This document shows, in pieces, positions 19,737-27,703 of a stretch of 64,000 nucleotides of DNA (position 1 is its first letter; each line of letters opens with the position of its first letter). The position numbers and the translations under genes were made by a program. The stretch is from Pedobacter sp. Leaf216 (GTDB taxonomy: Bacteria; Bacteroidota; Bacteroidia; Sphingobacteriales; Sphingobacteriaceae), in the NCBI RefSeq assembly GCF_001421515.1, contig NZ_LMKM01000006.1:62001-126000 (forward strand), read 5' to 3'. The notes beneath the pieces are model-generated. The model worked only from the letters and a program-made list of their open reading frames with translations, did not search any database and was not told the DNA's origin.

Positions 19737-20570
19737 TTAATTATAATCGGTTGACAAGGTTACCTGCTTCATGTTTTCAATTTCCAGCGAAACGGCTTTG
19801 AGTTTTGCCGTAACCCGGTTGTAGGCATCTTGCCCCAGCAGTAAACGCAAGGGTGGGTTTTCCATTTCTGAGATACCAATGATCGCGTGTGCAGCTTTGA
19901 TAGGATCACCTGGCTGTGAGCCGTTATTAGCATTGAGTCGGGACTTAAACAACCCAGCTGTTGGTTCGTAGTCGCCAATTGATATTCTGGATACTGCAAG
20001 TGACGCGGCTAAAAAGTTGGTTCTGAAAGCACCGGGTTCAATCAGGGTAACCTGAATACCAAGGCCGCCAACTTCAAGCAGCAGTGCTTCTGAAAACCCC
20101 TCTACAGCATATTTACTTGCATTATAAATTCCAAAGCCTGCAGAGCTTACCAGTCCTGCGTTTGAAGAGAGGTTGATGATGTGGCCCTTTTTCCGTTCCC
20201 TCATCAATGGAAGCACGAAGCGGGTCATGCGAATTGTCGCAAGCAGATTAAGCTCGATAACCCTGGCTACTTCGTCCTGCTGCGCTTCTTCAATTGCCCC
20301 TGCAAAGCCAAAGCCTGCATTATTAATCAACACATCTATACTGGCATAACGTGATTTCAAGTCCATGACCATGCCGGCTACTGATGTTTCGTCCGTTAAA
20401 TCAAGAGAGATGACCTCCAGATTTTTGTGGGATTTAATTTCAGGGTCGAAAGTGGCGGCATTTCTGGTTGTGGCAATAACCTTCTTCCCGGCATTCAGGA
20501 GTTGTTGAACGATGATCAGACCCAGCCCTTGAGAGGCGCCGGTGATCAAAAAAGTATTTGGATTTTTCAT
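19737..20570 (-). CDS. short-chain dehydrogenase/reductase
   Basis: About 277 residues from the Met at 20570 (MKNPNTFLITGAS), 10 nt after the ABM gene; an upstream in-frame Met at 20621 would overlap that gene. Motifs: TGASQGLG cofactor loop, NNAGFGFAGA, the catalytic strand NLSSNAG and YNASK. It belongs to the larger SDR subgroup (270-290 residues) with a C-terminal PLRLLLGQDAYNR segment, shared with the SDRs at 26602, 28239, 36220 and 57621. The substrate is unknown; the unit containing a monooxygenase-fold protein and a DJ-1 protein suggests handling of reactive carbonyls or quinones. Confidence 0.9.
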   Translation of the reverse strand: MKNPNTFLITGASQGLGLIIVQQLLNAGKKVIATTRNAATFDPEIKSHKNLEVISLDLTDETSVAGMVMDLKSRYASIDVLINNAGFGFAGAIEEAQQDEVARVIELNLLATIRMTRFVLPLMRERKKGHIINLSSNAGLVSSAGFGIYNASKYAVEGFSEALLLEVGGLGIQVTLIEPGAFRTNFLAASLAVSRISIGDYEPTAGLFKSRLNANNGSQPGDPIKAAHAIIGISEMENPPLRLLLGQDAYNRVTAKLKAVSLEIENMKQVTLSTDYN

Positions 20571-20580
20571 GGTCTTATAT

Positions 20581-21237
20581 TTAATATTCACTGATGTCTT
20601 TTGAGAAAAGCACAAAATCATAAACCGGTGCGGTTAACATGGGTCCAACTTGCGCAACGAAATCAGAAGTAGCCTGAAGTTGATTATGCTGATCAAGGAA
20701 TTCCTGAGCACGCCAGCGTTCGTAAAGCACGAATTTATCTTCCTGGCCATCGACACGATGAAAGTTAAAGTCCACGTTTCCGGGTTCATTGCGAACTGAA
20801 GAAACGAAAGCTTTGAAGAGTTCTGCGAATTCATTTCCATATCCTGCCTTAACCTCAAAGGGAACGATCAGGGTGGTAAAGGCTTTTCGGCTATCATCAG
20901 ATTTTAAGTCCTGAGGTCGTGGCAGAAGGTCGGTTAAATAATTCATCTGTATATCCTCCTTTAAATGGCCATCCTGTAAGGCAAAAGCGCCAGCGGTATA
21001 TGGCTGTGCAAAGTGAGCCTCCAAAGCTTCCTGGCTTTCCCAGCGCTCAAATAAATAATAATTCTCGGGTTGTCCCAACGCCGAATACAATTCCATTTTG
21101 AAGTTGCCTGGTTCAGTCCATGCACCATGAACATCATCGAGAAGTGCTTTTTTTGCGATTTCCGCACTAGCGGGTTTTGCTGCAACCTTTACAAACAAGG
21201 TTATAATTTTTTTTAGATCCTGATTTAGAGTTTCCAT
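20581..21237 (-). CDS. tandem antibiotic-biosynthesis-monooxygenase (ABM) domain protein
   Basis: A 218-residue protein with two ABM (YgiN-like) ferredoxin-like domains in a row: residues about 8-85 (ITLFVKVAAKPASAE and YYLFERWESQEALEAHF) and 115-200 (TTLIVPFEVKAGYGNEF and FVLYERWRAQEFLDQH). Single-domain relatives act as quinol monooxygenases or cofactor-free oxygenases and form dimers; here the dimer is probably made within one chain. No signal peptide is seen. It is the first gene of the ABM-SDR-DJ-1 operon and sits 22 nt after the -7 element of copy E. Confidence 0.88.
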   Translation of the reverse strand: METLNQDLKKIITLFVKVAAKPASAEIAKKALLDDVHGAWTEPGNFKMELYSALGQPENYYLFERWESQEALEAHFAQPYTAGAFALQDGHLKEDIQMNYLTDLLPRPQDLKSDDSRKAFTTLIVPFEVKAGYGNEFAELFKAFVSSVRNEPGNVDFNFHRVDGQEDKFVLYERWRAQEFLDQHNQLQATSDFVAQVGPMLTAPVYDFVLFSKDISEY

Positions 21238-21259
21238 TTCTTCTTGGTTTAATTTAAAT

Positions 21260-21323
21260 CAAATATCTGCAGCTCAGAGGGGTTGCCATTATCAAATACA
21301 AAGGAATGGTTATGAATATCAAA
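21260..21323 (-). promoter_or_regulatory. AraC-type regulon promoter element, copy E
   Basis: Minus strand: box 1 TTTGATATTCATAA (21323-21310), box 2 TTTGTATTTGATAA (21302-21289), and a TTTG -7 element at 21263-21260. Spacing is 21 bp and 35 nt. It heads the ABM-SDR-DJ-1 operon. Confidence 0.8.
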
Positions 21324-21440
21324 GCCTGGAGCAGTTGAAATAAGTAAGTTTTAATTTGATTTTCATTAAATACCTTCTTGATGAAAAATCAACTTTGTAT
21401 AGGGCAGATATGATAATTGCTTTCTATAAAAAAATTCAAA

Positions 21441-22373
21441 ATGAGTTCACGATTTTTTTTCCTCACTTCCATGTTGTCAATTTGGGTAACATTGGATATT
21501 TACGCTCAGGATCCTGCAATATCCTCTGCAAACCTTGGCTTAACAAATATGCAGGCGGGCAGAACCCGTCCTCCCGGATGGTATTACATTCAATATCTGC
21601 AGAGCTATAATTCCAGCCGCCGCCGGGACCGCGACAGTCGGCCAATTATTGGCATGAGCCAAACGAGTTCAATTGCTGCAATCCAGCAAATCGCCTACAT
21701 CAGTAAAAAAACAATTGCGGATGGAAATCCGGGCTTCACTGTCCTTTTCGCTGCTGTTAAGACCGATCCGGGAAGCACTCCTGACAGGGTCATAAAAGTC
21801 AATCCAAATCCTGTATCCGATCTGGTTGCAGGGCCATTTATTCAGTGGTATGATAAGCGATTAATGGGCAAACCTTTCTCGCACCGCCTTGGTATTAATG
21901 TAACCATCCCCACTGGTGCTTACGATGCACAATTTGATGTTAACCCTGGTGGACATCGATTCAGAATATTTCCGCACTATGAATTTACATTCACTCCTAT
22001 GAAAATATTCGCAGTAAGCATTAAGAATAACTTTTACTTTTCATTTAATGAAGTTGGGGACTATAACAGGCCTGCTGTGGCGTATAATTTGAATTACGCA
22101 TTTGAATTTAAAATTAATCCGCAACTCGTCATTGAAGCCGCGGGCTACTACTTAAATCAATTCGGGCAGGACAAGTTCAAAGGTGATAAGCTTTATTACA
22201 ATGATACTTTGGGTATCTCCGACACCAGAGAAAGGGTATTTGCAACAGGTCCTGGGGTTGGTTATTCATTTAAAAAAGGACTGGCAATGGAGATAAAAGC
22301 AATGTGGGAAATGGATGCTAAGAGCAGAGCACAGGGATTCAGGGGAACAATGGTTCTGTCCTATCCCCTGTAA
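21441..22373 (+). CDS. outer-membrane transporter-like protein, phenol MetA-pathway family
   Basis: About 310 residues from the Met at 21441 (MSSRFFFLTS), with a signal peptide ending near DIYAQ. The mature protein is rich in alternating aromatic strands and ends TGPGVGYSFKKGLAMEIKAMWEMDAKSRAQGFRG, which matches the MetA-pathway/SphA-like outer-membrane beta-barrel family found near aromatic degradation genes. Proposed role: uptake of hydrophobic aromatic compounds across the outer membrane. It is divergent from the ABM operon and has no obvious copy of the regulon element in its own orientation. A Met eight codons earlier is possible but would weaken the signal peptide. Confidence 0.75.
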   Translation: MSSRFFFLTSMLSIWVTLDIYAQDPAISSANLGLTNMQAGRTRPPGWYYIQYLQSYNSSRRRDRDSRPIIGMSQTSSIAAIQQIAYISKKTIADGNPGFTVLFAAVKTDPGSTPDRVIKVNPNPVSDLVAGPFIQWYDKRLMGKPFSHRLGINVTIPTGAYDAQFDVNPGGHRFRIFPHYEFTFTPMKIFAVSIKNNFYFSFNEVGDYNRPAVAYNLNYAFEFKINPQLVIEAAGYYLNQFGQDKFKGDKLYYNDTLGISDTRERVFATGPGVGYSFKKGLAMEIKAMWEMDAKSRAQGFRGTMVLSYPL

Positions 22374-22390
22374 GTTCGACAGAAAGGCTG

Positions 22391-22430
22391 TATAAAGCAC
22401 CGAAAGGAATGGAACAGTGCAGTGCTTTAT
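22391..22430. terminator. stem-loop between convergent genes
   Basis: ATAAAGCAC and GTGCTTTAT form a stem with a 21-nt loop between the beta-barrel gene and the convergent peroxiredoxin gene. It is a weak candidate for a bidirectional terminator. Confidence 0.35.
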
Positions 22431-22439
22431 CAGAACTGC

Positions 22440-22904
22440 TTAATCCTCTGTTTTAGCGGAGTTAATGAAATTCAGAACTTTTTCCGGGTGCTTCGCACCT
22501 GCTAAAAATCCCCGGTATGAATACAAAATTGTACCGTCCCTGTCAATAATAAATGTTTCTCTTCCAGACATCATTAAGAAAGATTTTACCCCAAAAAGTT
22601 TCAAGACTGAATTACCAGGATCACTCAGTAAGGTAAAGGGCAACCGGTTTGCTTTGGCGAATGCTGCATGGTCTGCTACCGAACCAGAGTTTATACCTAT
22701 CACGCTAATACCTGCTTCCATAAAATCTGCATAGCTGTCTCTGAAAGAGCAGGCCTCTATAGTGCATACCGGGCTCTCGTCTTTTGGATAGAAATAAACT
22801 ACTGTTGTACCATGTTGCGCTTGGGCGTAAAAATCATATGGATTATTATTCTGGTCAAAAAGAGTAAATGGTGGAACCTTATCCCCGACTTTGAGTGTTT
22901 TCAT
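22440..22904 (-). CDS. peroxiredoxin, BCP/PrxQ type
   Basis: A 154-residue thioredoxin-fold peroxidase. Peroxidatic Cys47 and resolving Cys52 lie in the CTIEACSFRDSY segment, the five-residue spacing typical of PrxQ/BCP, preceded by the VVYFYPKDE strand. It reduces hydroperoxides with thioredoxin-like donors in the cytoplasm. The paralogue at 52886-53353 has the same arrangement. A Crp-type regulator lies just upstream on the same strand, about 80 nt away. Confidence 0.92.
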   Translation of the reverse strand: MKTLKVGDKVPPFTLFDQNNNPYDFYAQAQHGTTVVYFYPKDESPVCTIEACSFRDSYADFMEAGISVIGINSGSVADHAAFAKANRLPFTLLSDPGNSVLKLFGVKSFLMMSGRETFIIDRDGTILYSYRGFLAGAKHPEKVLNFINSAKTED

Positions 22905-22981
22905 TTTGTTTTTTTAACAAAATTAGCCTGCTTAAGATTATAAGTGATTAACTTGGGTTAATATCTTAAAATCATTACAGA

Positions 22982-23572
22982 TTATTTTATCTTTTGAAGC
23001 CTTCGCCTTATTCTGCTAAGCGAAGGAGCCTCTATGCCCAGAAAAGATGCGATGTGATAAAGGGGTATGAGTTGAAATATTTCAGGATGTGCGGCCTGCA
23101 GTGCCGCATAACGGTCCTGAGGTTTATGGAACAATAAAAGCTCAGTATTATCCATCACTGCCCCTAATACAAACTCCGCAAGCAAACGACCGAATCTGTC
23201 CCATGCGGGGCTGGTTTGATACAACCGTTGTAAATTGTCATAATGGATATAAAGTACTTCTGCTTCTGTCATCGATTCGGTATAATATTCACAGGAAGTC
23301 TGGGACAAAAAACTTTTGAATGAACTGACAAATTGGTTTTCGAGGAAAAAAAACAGGTTTTGTTCAGAAAGCGTGGCTTGATTGAGCTTATATATTCGAA
23401 ATACGCCTGAGAGCACAAATCCCAGGTGTTTACAAACATTTTTGTACTCATTGTAAAACTCCCCTTTTTTGTACCTTTTAATCTGCCAATAATCAGCTGA
23501 CAAGTCAAATTCCTGTTCACTCATCCCAGAAAAGGCAATGATAAAATGTTTTAATTTTTCTATTTTTTTCAT
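22982..23572 (-). CDS. Crp/Fnr-type transcriptional regulator
   Basis: A 196-residue protein with an N-terminal cyclic-nucleotide-binding-like domain (YKNVCKHLGFVLSGVFRIYKL, ENQFVSSFKSFLS) and a short C-terminal helix-turn-helix (IASFLGIEAPSLSRIRRRL). This is the common Bacteroidota form that lacks obvious cAMP-contact residues and the Fnr cysteines, so the ligand is unknown. A palindrome CTCACC-N6-GGTGAT lies about 75 nt upstream and resembles the second regulon element in this window, though without a good -7 element at the expected distance. Confidence 0.9.
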   Translation of the reverse strand: MKKIEKLKHFIIAFSGMSEQEFDLSADYWQIKRYKKGEFYNEYKNVCKHLGFVLSGVFRIYKLNQATLSEQNLFFFLENQFVSSFKSFLSQTSCEYYTESMTEAEVLYIHYDNLQRLYQTSPAWDRFGRLLAEFVLGAVMDNTELLLFHKPQDRYAALQAAHPEIFQLIPLYHIASFLGIEAPSLSRIRRRLQKIK

Positions 23573-23646
23573 CGATTAAAATTGAATAACACCTCTTAAA
23601 ATACTATATAAGGCGTAGATATAACGGGGTTATGTCCCTTTGTAGA

Positions 23647-23664
23647 CTCACCAATAACGGTGAT
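23647..23664 (-). promoter_or_regulatory. ATCACC-N6-GGTGAT palindrome upstream of the Crp-type gene
   Basis: Plus-strand reading CTCACC AATAAC GGTGAT, an 18-bp interrupted palindrome, 75 nt upstream of the start at 23572. It matches the arms and spacing of the palindromes at 47397 and 62062, but the sequence 22 nt downstream (TTATATCT) is a poor -7 element. Confidence 0.5.
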
Positions 23665-23699
23665 TTTATATGAATTTATGAAAGCTGATATTTGCGGGT

Positions 23700-24299
23700 T
23701 TAATTTTCGAAAGGGAGCTTAAAGACATTATCACAGGCCTCGAAGTTATGTATACAGTTTTCTTCATCTATCATTGAAAGCTTAATGTTCCAATTTTTCA
23801 AGTCTTCCTCGTGGCCATGAACGAAAGTTTTGATGGCGCTTATACGCGCATCTGCAATCTGTTCAAACGGGGGGATTTTTTCCTTAAAGGAAACGAAAAA
23901 GATGTGCGCCCATATTGATCTAGCCATAATCGCCAATACCTCTTCGGACAACCAGACGGTTTGTTGTGAGAACTGATTTTCAAAATCTTCCAGGCTCAAT
24001 GCCGAGCTTTCCCATTGCCTGGCTAGATCCTGGGCGCTTTGATGATTGATGTAGTAATCAATCGGTCCAAACTGCTCGTAAGTATTTGTCAGAACTTCAG
24101 AAAGGGTTTTACGTTCCGTGTTGGTATAAGCTATCAGGTGTAAATTGGGATGAGATAATTTTGTACTTTCCCTAAATAATTGAGTATCTGGCGTCAAGGC
24201 GATCACAACAGCATCCTTTGATAGTATATACTTTATTGATGCCAGGCCCAGTCCTTCGATGCCACCGATAACGAGCCATATCTTTCTATGTCTTTTCAT
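23700..24299 (-). CDS. degenerate SDR-fold protein, probably non-catalytic
   Basis: About 199 residues from the Met at 24299 (MKRHRKIWLVIGG); a Met at 24323 would add eight. The Rossmann start is kept (VIGGIEGLGLASIKYI), and the following strands resemble SDRs, but the NNAG motif reads YINHQSA and no Ser-Tyr-x-x-x-Lys active site is present. The protein is also about 50 residues shorter than a normal SDR. It may bind a nucleotide without catalysis, or be a gene in decay, although the frame is open throughout. It follows the 75-residue gene on the same strand. Confidence 0.65.
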   Translation of the reverse strand: MKRHRKIWLVIGGIEGLGLASIKYILSKDAVVIALTPDTQLFRESTKLSHPNLHLIAYTNTERKTLSEVLTNTYEQFGPIDYYINHQSAQDLARQWESSALSLEDFENQFSQQTVWLSEEVLAIMARSIWAHIFFVSFKEKIPPFEQIADARISAIKTFVHGHEEDLKNWNIKLSMIDEENCIHNFEACDNVFKLPFEN

Positions 24300-24371
24300 T
24301 TTGTATATTTTAAGCAAACTCACACCGCGGATTCATCATCACCGATAGGAGTAATTTGCGGCAGGTTTTGG

Positions 24372-24599
24372 TTAACCGCTTACAGCGATCAGTAATGCTT
24401 CTTCAGATGAAAAATTAGGTGCCGAATGCAATGTAATGGGTACGACTGCCGGAGCATCCTGCATTTCGTCAAGCACTTTCACATACAGTTCAAAAAAATC
24501 TTCCAATAGGTGGTGTTCTGCATCCTGTACCGCTTTCCCTTCCAGTTCCATCAATCTCTGATTTACCACTGCTTCATTAATTTTAGTTAAGTTTTTCAT
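24372..24599 (-). CDS. small hypothetical protein
   Basis: 75 residues, mostly helical and acidic (VNQRLMELEGKAVQDAEHHLLEDFFELYVKVLDEM), with no transmembrane segment or known domain. I do not recognise it. The case for a real gene is the well-formed copy F of the regulon element upstream, with the -7 element 27 nt before the start, and a following degenerate SDR gene in the same orientation 72 nt downstream. It may be a small partner protein of that SDR. Confidence 0.6.
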   Translation of the reverse strand: MKNLTKINEAVVNQRLMELEGKAVQDAEHHLLEDFFELYVKVLDEMQDAPAVVPITLHSAPNFSSEEALLIAVSG

Positions 24600-24626
24600 G
24601 ACATGACTATTTAAGTTTTGATAGGA

Positions 24627-24690
24627 TAAAGTTCTGCAAATTGACAGTTATCAGATTAGTAAAGACAAAGGATAAATTATGAATTTCACA
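24627..24690 (-). promoter_or_regulatory. AraC-type regulon promoter element, copy F
   Basis: Minus strand: box 1 TGTGAAATTCATAA (24690-24677), box 2 TTTGTCTTTACTAA (24669-24656), and a TTTA -7 element at 24630-24627. Spacing is 21 bp and 35 nt. The segment GCAGAACTTTA around the -7 element is shared with copy L. Confidence 0.75.
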
Positions 24691-24732
24691 GATATCTGCT
24701 ATAAAGGCGAAGCGGGATTTCTTATTTGAATA

Positions 24733-24763
24733 GTCAAAAAAAAGCAGCCTCATGAGCTGCTTT
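24733..24763 (-). terminator. Rho-independent terminator of SDR 24786-25430
   Basis: On the minus strand AAAGCAGC, a short TCATGAG loop region and GCTGCTTT are followed by a run of seven T. A good stem plus T-run places the end of this unit before the copy F promoter. Confidence 0.8.
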
Positions 24764-24785
24764 GCTTGAAACGAAACTTGTTGCC

Positions 24786-25430
24786 TTAATGGAAAATTTC
24801 TACGACTTTTCTTTCAGTGTAAAGCTGGTAGAAATCTTCAGCAAGAATTTTGGGACTATGGGTTTCGCTGTCGCTGGAGATAAGGCCTGCAACCGACACC
24901 AATCCTGTAAATATACCGTCGGATTTCACGCGTTCGTTCAGCTGATAGGCAAGGCTTCTCAACGCTGCTTTACCAATAGAGAGCGAGCCGTAATCCGCGT
25001 TTGGATGAATACCAAATCCTCCCCCGGTAATCAGGAATACTCCTTTTCGCTCTTTTAGAGTGGAGTAAGTTGCTTGAAAAGCGATCAGGGCATTGGCCAC
25101 GTTTACTGTAAAATCTGATATCAGTTCTTCAGTACTTTCTTCCAGAATGTCTTTTTGCTTTAGAACGGCCGCATTATACAGGACAACATCAAATCCACCT
25201 GATTGTGTGATAAGTGCGGTGATTGCCTTGGTTAAATCCGAAGATTTACCTGCATCCGCTGCGAGATAATTTACATTTATTCCTTTTTCGGAGAGGGATT
25301 TTTTTAATTCCCCTAATTTGGAAGCATTTCTGCTGATCAGGCTAACATTGAAGCCATTGTCGCCAAACTTTTCGGCAACACCCTGGCTTAAACCTGGTCC
25401 TGCGCCGATTATTAATATTGATTTTTTCAT
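24786..25430 (-). CDS. SDR-family protein with altered active site
   Basis: A 214-residue Rossmann-fold protein. The cofactor motif is GAGPGLSQGVA and the structural motif is YNAAV in place of NNAG. At the usual active site the sequence is DYGSLSIGKAALRS: the Lys is present but the residue four before it is Leu, so the normal catalytic Tyr is not in register. A Tyr occurs slightly earlier. It may be an SDR with a shifted mechanism or a non-catalytic binder. It is a single gene with its own terminator and the well-formed copy G upstream. Confidence 0.8.
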   Translation of the reverse strand: MKKSILIIGAGPGLSQGVAEKFGDNGFNVSLISRNASKLGELKKSLSEKGINVNYLAADAGKSSDLTKAITALITQSGGFDVVLYNAAVLKQKDILEESTEELISDFTVNVANALIAFQATYSTLKERKGVFLITGGGFGIHPNADYGSLSIGKAALRSLAYQLNERVKSDGIFTGLVSVAGLISSDSETHSPKILAEDFYQLYTERKVVEIFH

Positions 25431-25459
25431 CTTTCTTTTCTATTAATGAAATGATGAAT

Positions 25460-25524
25460 CAAATTTCTTCAAATCCAGGCTAACGATTTGTAGCAAATAC
25501 AAAGCTAATATTATGAATTTCAAA
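25460..25524 (-). promoter_or_regulatory. AraC-type regulon promoter element, copy G
   Basis: Minus strand: box 1 TTTGAAATTCATAA (25524-25511, exact consensus), box 2 TTTGTATTTGCTAC (25503-25490), and a TTTG -7 element at 25463-25460. Spacing is 21 bp and 36 nt. It starts 15 nt past the terminator of the upstream AraC gene, so the SDR is an independent unit. Confidence 0.8.
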
Positions 25525-25539
25525 GATATCAGCGGACAC

Positions 25540-25566
25540 AAAAAAACCTCTGCTATACGCAGAGGC
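25540..25566 (-). terminator. Rho-independent terminator of AraC 25585-26505
   Basis: On the minus strand CCTCTGC and GCAGAGG flank a 5-nt loop and are followed by seven T. A classic intrinsic terminator. Confidence 0.9.
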
Positions 25567-25584
25567 TGATAAAAGTTATTATTT

Positions 25585-26505
25585 TTAGGCAGAATAGCTC
25601 CTTCGAAATTCTGCAGGGGTAGTTCCGGTGTTCTTTTTAAAAAACAGATTAAAATTAGGTTGCTCTGCAAAGCCGATGCTATAACTAATATCCTGAAGAC
25701 TCCAGTCGGTTTGCAAAAGCAACACTTTAGCCTCTTCCAATATGCGGTTACGTATGTGTGTACTGGCATTCTGACCGGTGTGCTTTTTGAGCAGTTCATT
25801 TAGATAGTTGGGATGAACGTTCAGGTTATATGCAAATTCCTTTGCTGTCTTTATTCTAATGGGTGAACTATAATTTATATTAGAAGTTTCACTTTCCAGT
25901 AAATTGAAGAACTGATGAATATGCCCGAAATCTTCACTCACCGAATCGGGCTTTGGAAAGCGGCCAATTTTCATACTTTCTATCATCAGCAGCTGCAGAT
26001 ATGCCTGCATTGACTCTTCTTTATAGTCGCCATTTTCCACCTCTTCAGCTTTCAGTTGCTCAAAGAAACGGTTGATGGTATTGGATTCGGATTGCTGTAA
26101 CCGGATAACGCTTTTATTCTTTTCGGAAAAGAGGCCGAATTTTTCTATAACGGATTTAAGCTGTTGATGAGTATTTATGAAGGATTTGCGGAAAAGCACA
26201 TAATATCCGCCGGATTCCTCCGACAGATTCCTCCAGGAAATAATGTCATTGGGATGTATAAAAAGTAAGGTGGGTTCCTCGATATAGTAAGTATTGAGAC
26301 CCATCGTAAATACACCGGTTCCTTTGGTAATTAAAAGGGCTTTGTAAAAATCGCGGCGATTTGGCGAAAGGTAATTCCGGCATTCATGCTGTTCCCGGTT
26401 GAAGACGCGGATTGTCCAGTTCTCATAGGAATCACGGAGCACCGGAATCATGTCGGGAAGATCTCTGAGGGTGTCAATAATTTTTGAATCAATAGTTGTT
26501 TTCAT
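25585..26505 (-). CDS. AraC family transcriptional regulator (type I)
   Basis: A 306-residue regulator clearly paralogous to the gene at 6890-7807. Both share the cupin-like sensor segment (LLITKGTGVFTMGLNTYYIEEPTLLFIHPNDIISW) and nearly the same recognition helices (AKEFAYNLNVHPNYLNELLKKHTG and SYSIGFAEQPNFNLFFKKNTG). Similar helices imply similar target sites. It lies between two SDR genes that each have the 21-bp direct-repeat element upstream (copies G and H), which makes it a strong candidate for that activator. Its own promoter region lacks the element. Confidence 0.93.
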   Translation of the reverse strand: MKTTIDSKIIDTLRDLPDMIPVLRDSYENWTIRVFNREQHECRNYLSPNRRDFYKALLITKGTGVFTMGLNTYYIEEPTLLFIHPNDIISWRNLSEESGGYYVLFRKSFINTHQQLKSVIEKFGLFSEKNKSVIRLQQSESNTINRFFEQLKAEEVENGDYKEESMQAYLQLLMIESMKIGRFPKPDSVSEDFGHIHQFFNLLESETSNINYSSPIRIKTAKEFAYNLNVHPNYLNELLKKHTGQNASTHIRNRILEEAKVLLLQTDWSLQDISYSIGFAEQPNFNLFFKKNTGTTPAEFRRSYSA

Positions 26506-26601
26506 TGATAAAGTTTTTAAAGTGTTGTCCCTGAAGACAGCGCGTAGCTTGTAGCTACTAAATTACGGAATATCAGAAACATCCCGCTCTACTAAAATAC
26601 A

Positions 26602-27438
26602 TTAGTTAAAAGAAATGCTTTTTGTAGTGTCTTCCCAGGTGTCAAAATCAATTTTCAGTTCCTGGAGTTTTTCCCTGGCGCCCTGAAGGGCATCGTCTCC
26701 TAATAAAAGTCTTAATGGAGGTTCAGGGGCTTGCACAACTGCTATAATTGCGCGGGCCGCTCTGGCAGGGTCTCCCTCCTGTTGACCACTAATTCCCCTT
26801 ACCCAAGATTTGATTGCTCCGGCCGTTTGGGTATAATCATCAATGGAAAGTTCGTTATCTTTTGCTGAGCGCCCGGCCCAGTCTGTTCGCAAATTTCCAG
26901 GGGCAACTATTGTTACTTTTATGCCAAGAGGTGCTGTTTCCTTTGCTAAGGCTTCTGAAAATCCATCAACTGCATATTTAGTTGCATGATAGTAGCCAAG
27001 TGAAGGAAAGGATTTAAGGCCACCAATTGAAGAAATATTAATGATGTGCCCACTATGATTGTGCCTCATAACTGGTAATACCGATCTGATTAGGGATGAG
27101 GTGCCCCAGAAGTTCACTTCAAACATGTATCGAACCTCTTTTTCATCACTTTCTTCTACAGCTCCAAAATAGCCTAAACCTGCATTATTCACTAAAACGT
27201 CAATGGTTCCGAATTTTTGAATGAGCGCTTCAACGGCGTGTTCAACTTGTTCCGGTTCGGTGACATCAAGTTTAAGTTCTAGAGCCGTGGATGGATATAG
27301 GTCAATTATATCGATAACATCTTCGGTTTTTCTGGCTGCCACCCCTACGCGGTAACCTGCTTCCAAGGCTGCAAAGGCCAGAGCACGACCAAGCCCTGTA
27401 GAACAGCCGGTAATTAACCATACTTTGGTATTATTCAT
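26602..27438 (-). CDS. short-chain dehydrogenase/reductase
   Basis: A 278-residue SDR with TGCSTGLG cofactor loop, NNAGLGYFGAVEE, NISSIGG and the YHATK active site, and a C-terminal PLRLLLGDDALQGAREKL stretch that marks the same subgroup as the SDRs at 19737, 28239 and 36220. NAD(P)H-dependent interconversion of an alcohol and a carbonyl is expected; the substrate is unknown. Copy H lies 19 nt upstream of the start. It is divergent from the NTF2-like gene at 27704. Confidence 0.92.
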   Translation of the reverse strand: MNNTKVWLITGCSTGLGRALAFAALEAGYRVGVAARKTEDVIDIIDLYPSTALELKLDVTEPEQVEHAVEALIQKFGTIDVLVNNAGLGYFGAVEESDEKEVRYMFEVNFWGTSSLIRSVLPVMRHNHSGHIINISSIGGLKSFPSLGYYHATKYAVDGFSEALAKETAPLGIKVTIVAPGNLRTDWAGRSAKDNELSIDDYTQTAGAIKSWVRGISGQQEGDPARAARAIIAVVQAPEPPLRLLLGDDALQGAREKLQELKIDFDTWEDTTKSISFN

Positions 27439-27457
27439 AACATCAATATTTATTCTT

Positions 27458-27521
27458 CAAATTTGCTTTATTGGTTTTCAATCCCATTATCAAAAGCACA
27501 TCTTCTTTTATGAATTTCAAA
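27458..27521 (-). promoter_or_regulatory. AraC-type regulon promoter element, copy H
   Basis: Minus strand: box 1 TTTGAAATTCATAA (27521-27508, exact consensus), box 2 TGTGCTTTTGATAA (27500-27487), and a TTTG -7 element at 27461-27458. Spacing is 21 bp and 35 nt. Confidence 0.8.
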
Positions 27522-27621
27522 GATAATTTAAACCAAGGCAGAAGGCTTCTTGTTTCGAATACCCTATTTTGGTGATTGCGCACAAAATCAAAAGGCCAGA
27601 AGGGAAATCTCACTACCGGTA

Positions 27622-27681
27622 TTTTGGCTACAACAAACGTCTTTTTGGCTACCTGTCCAAGTCTCGGGCACCGGATATTTG
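27622..27681 (+). promoter_or_regulatory. direct repeat TTTTGGCTAC with 21-bp period, promoter of NTF2-like gene
   Basis: Two exact copies of TTTTGGCTAC at 27622-27631 and 27643-27652, 21 bp apart, then GATATTTG with the TTTG at 27678-27681, 35 nt after the start of the second copy. The layout is the same as the main regulon but the recognition sequence differs, and the same box and spacing occur upstream of the SDR at 57621. Confidence 0.65.
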
Positions 27682-27703
27682 CATATAAATAATTCATAAA
27701 TTA

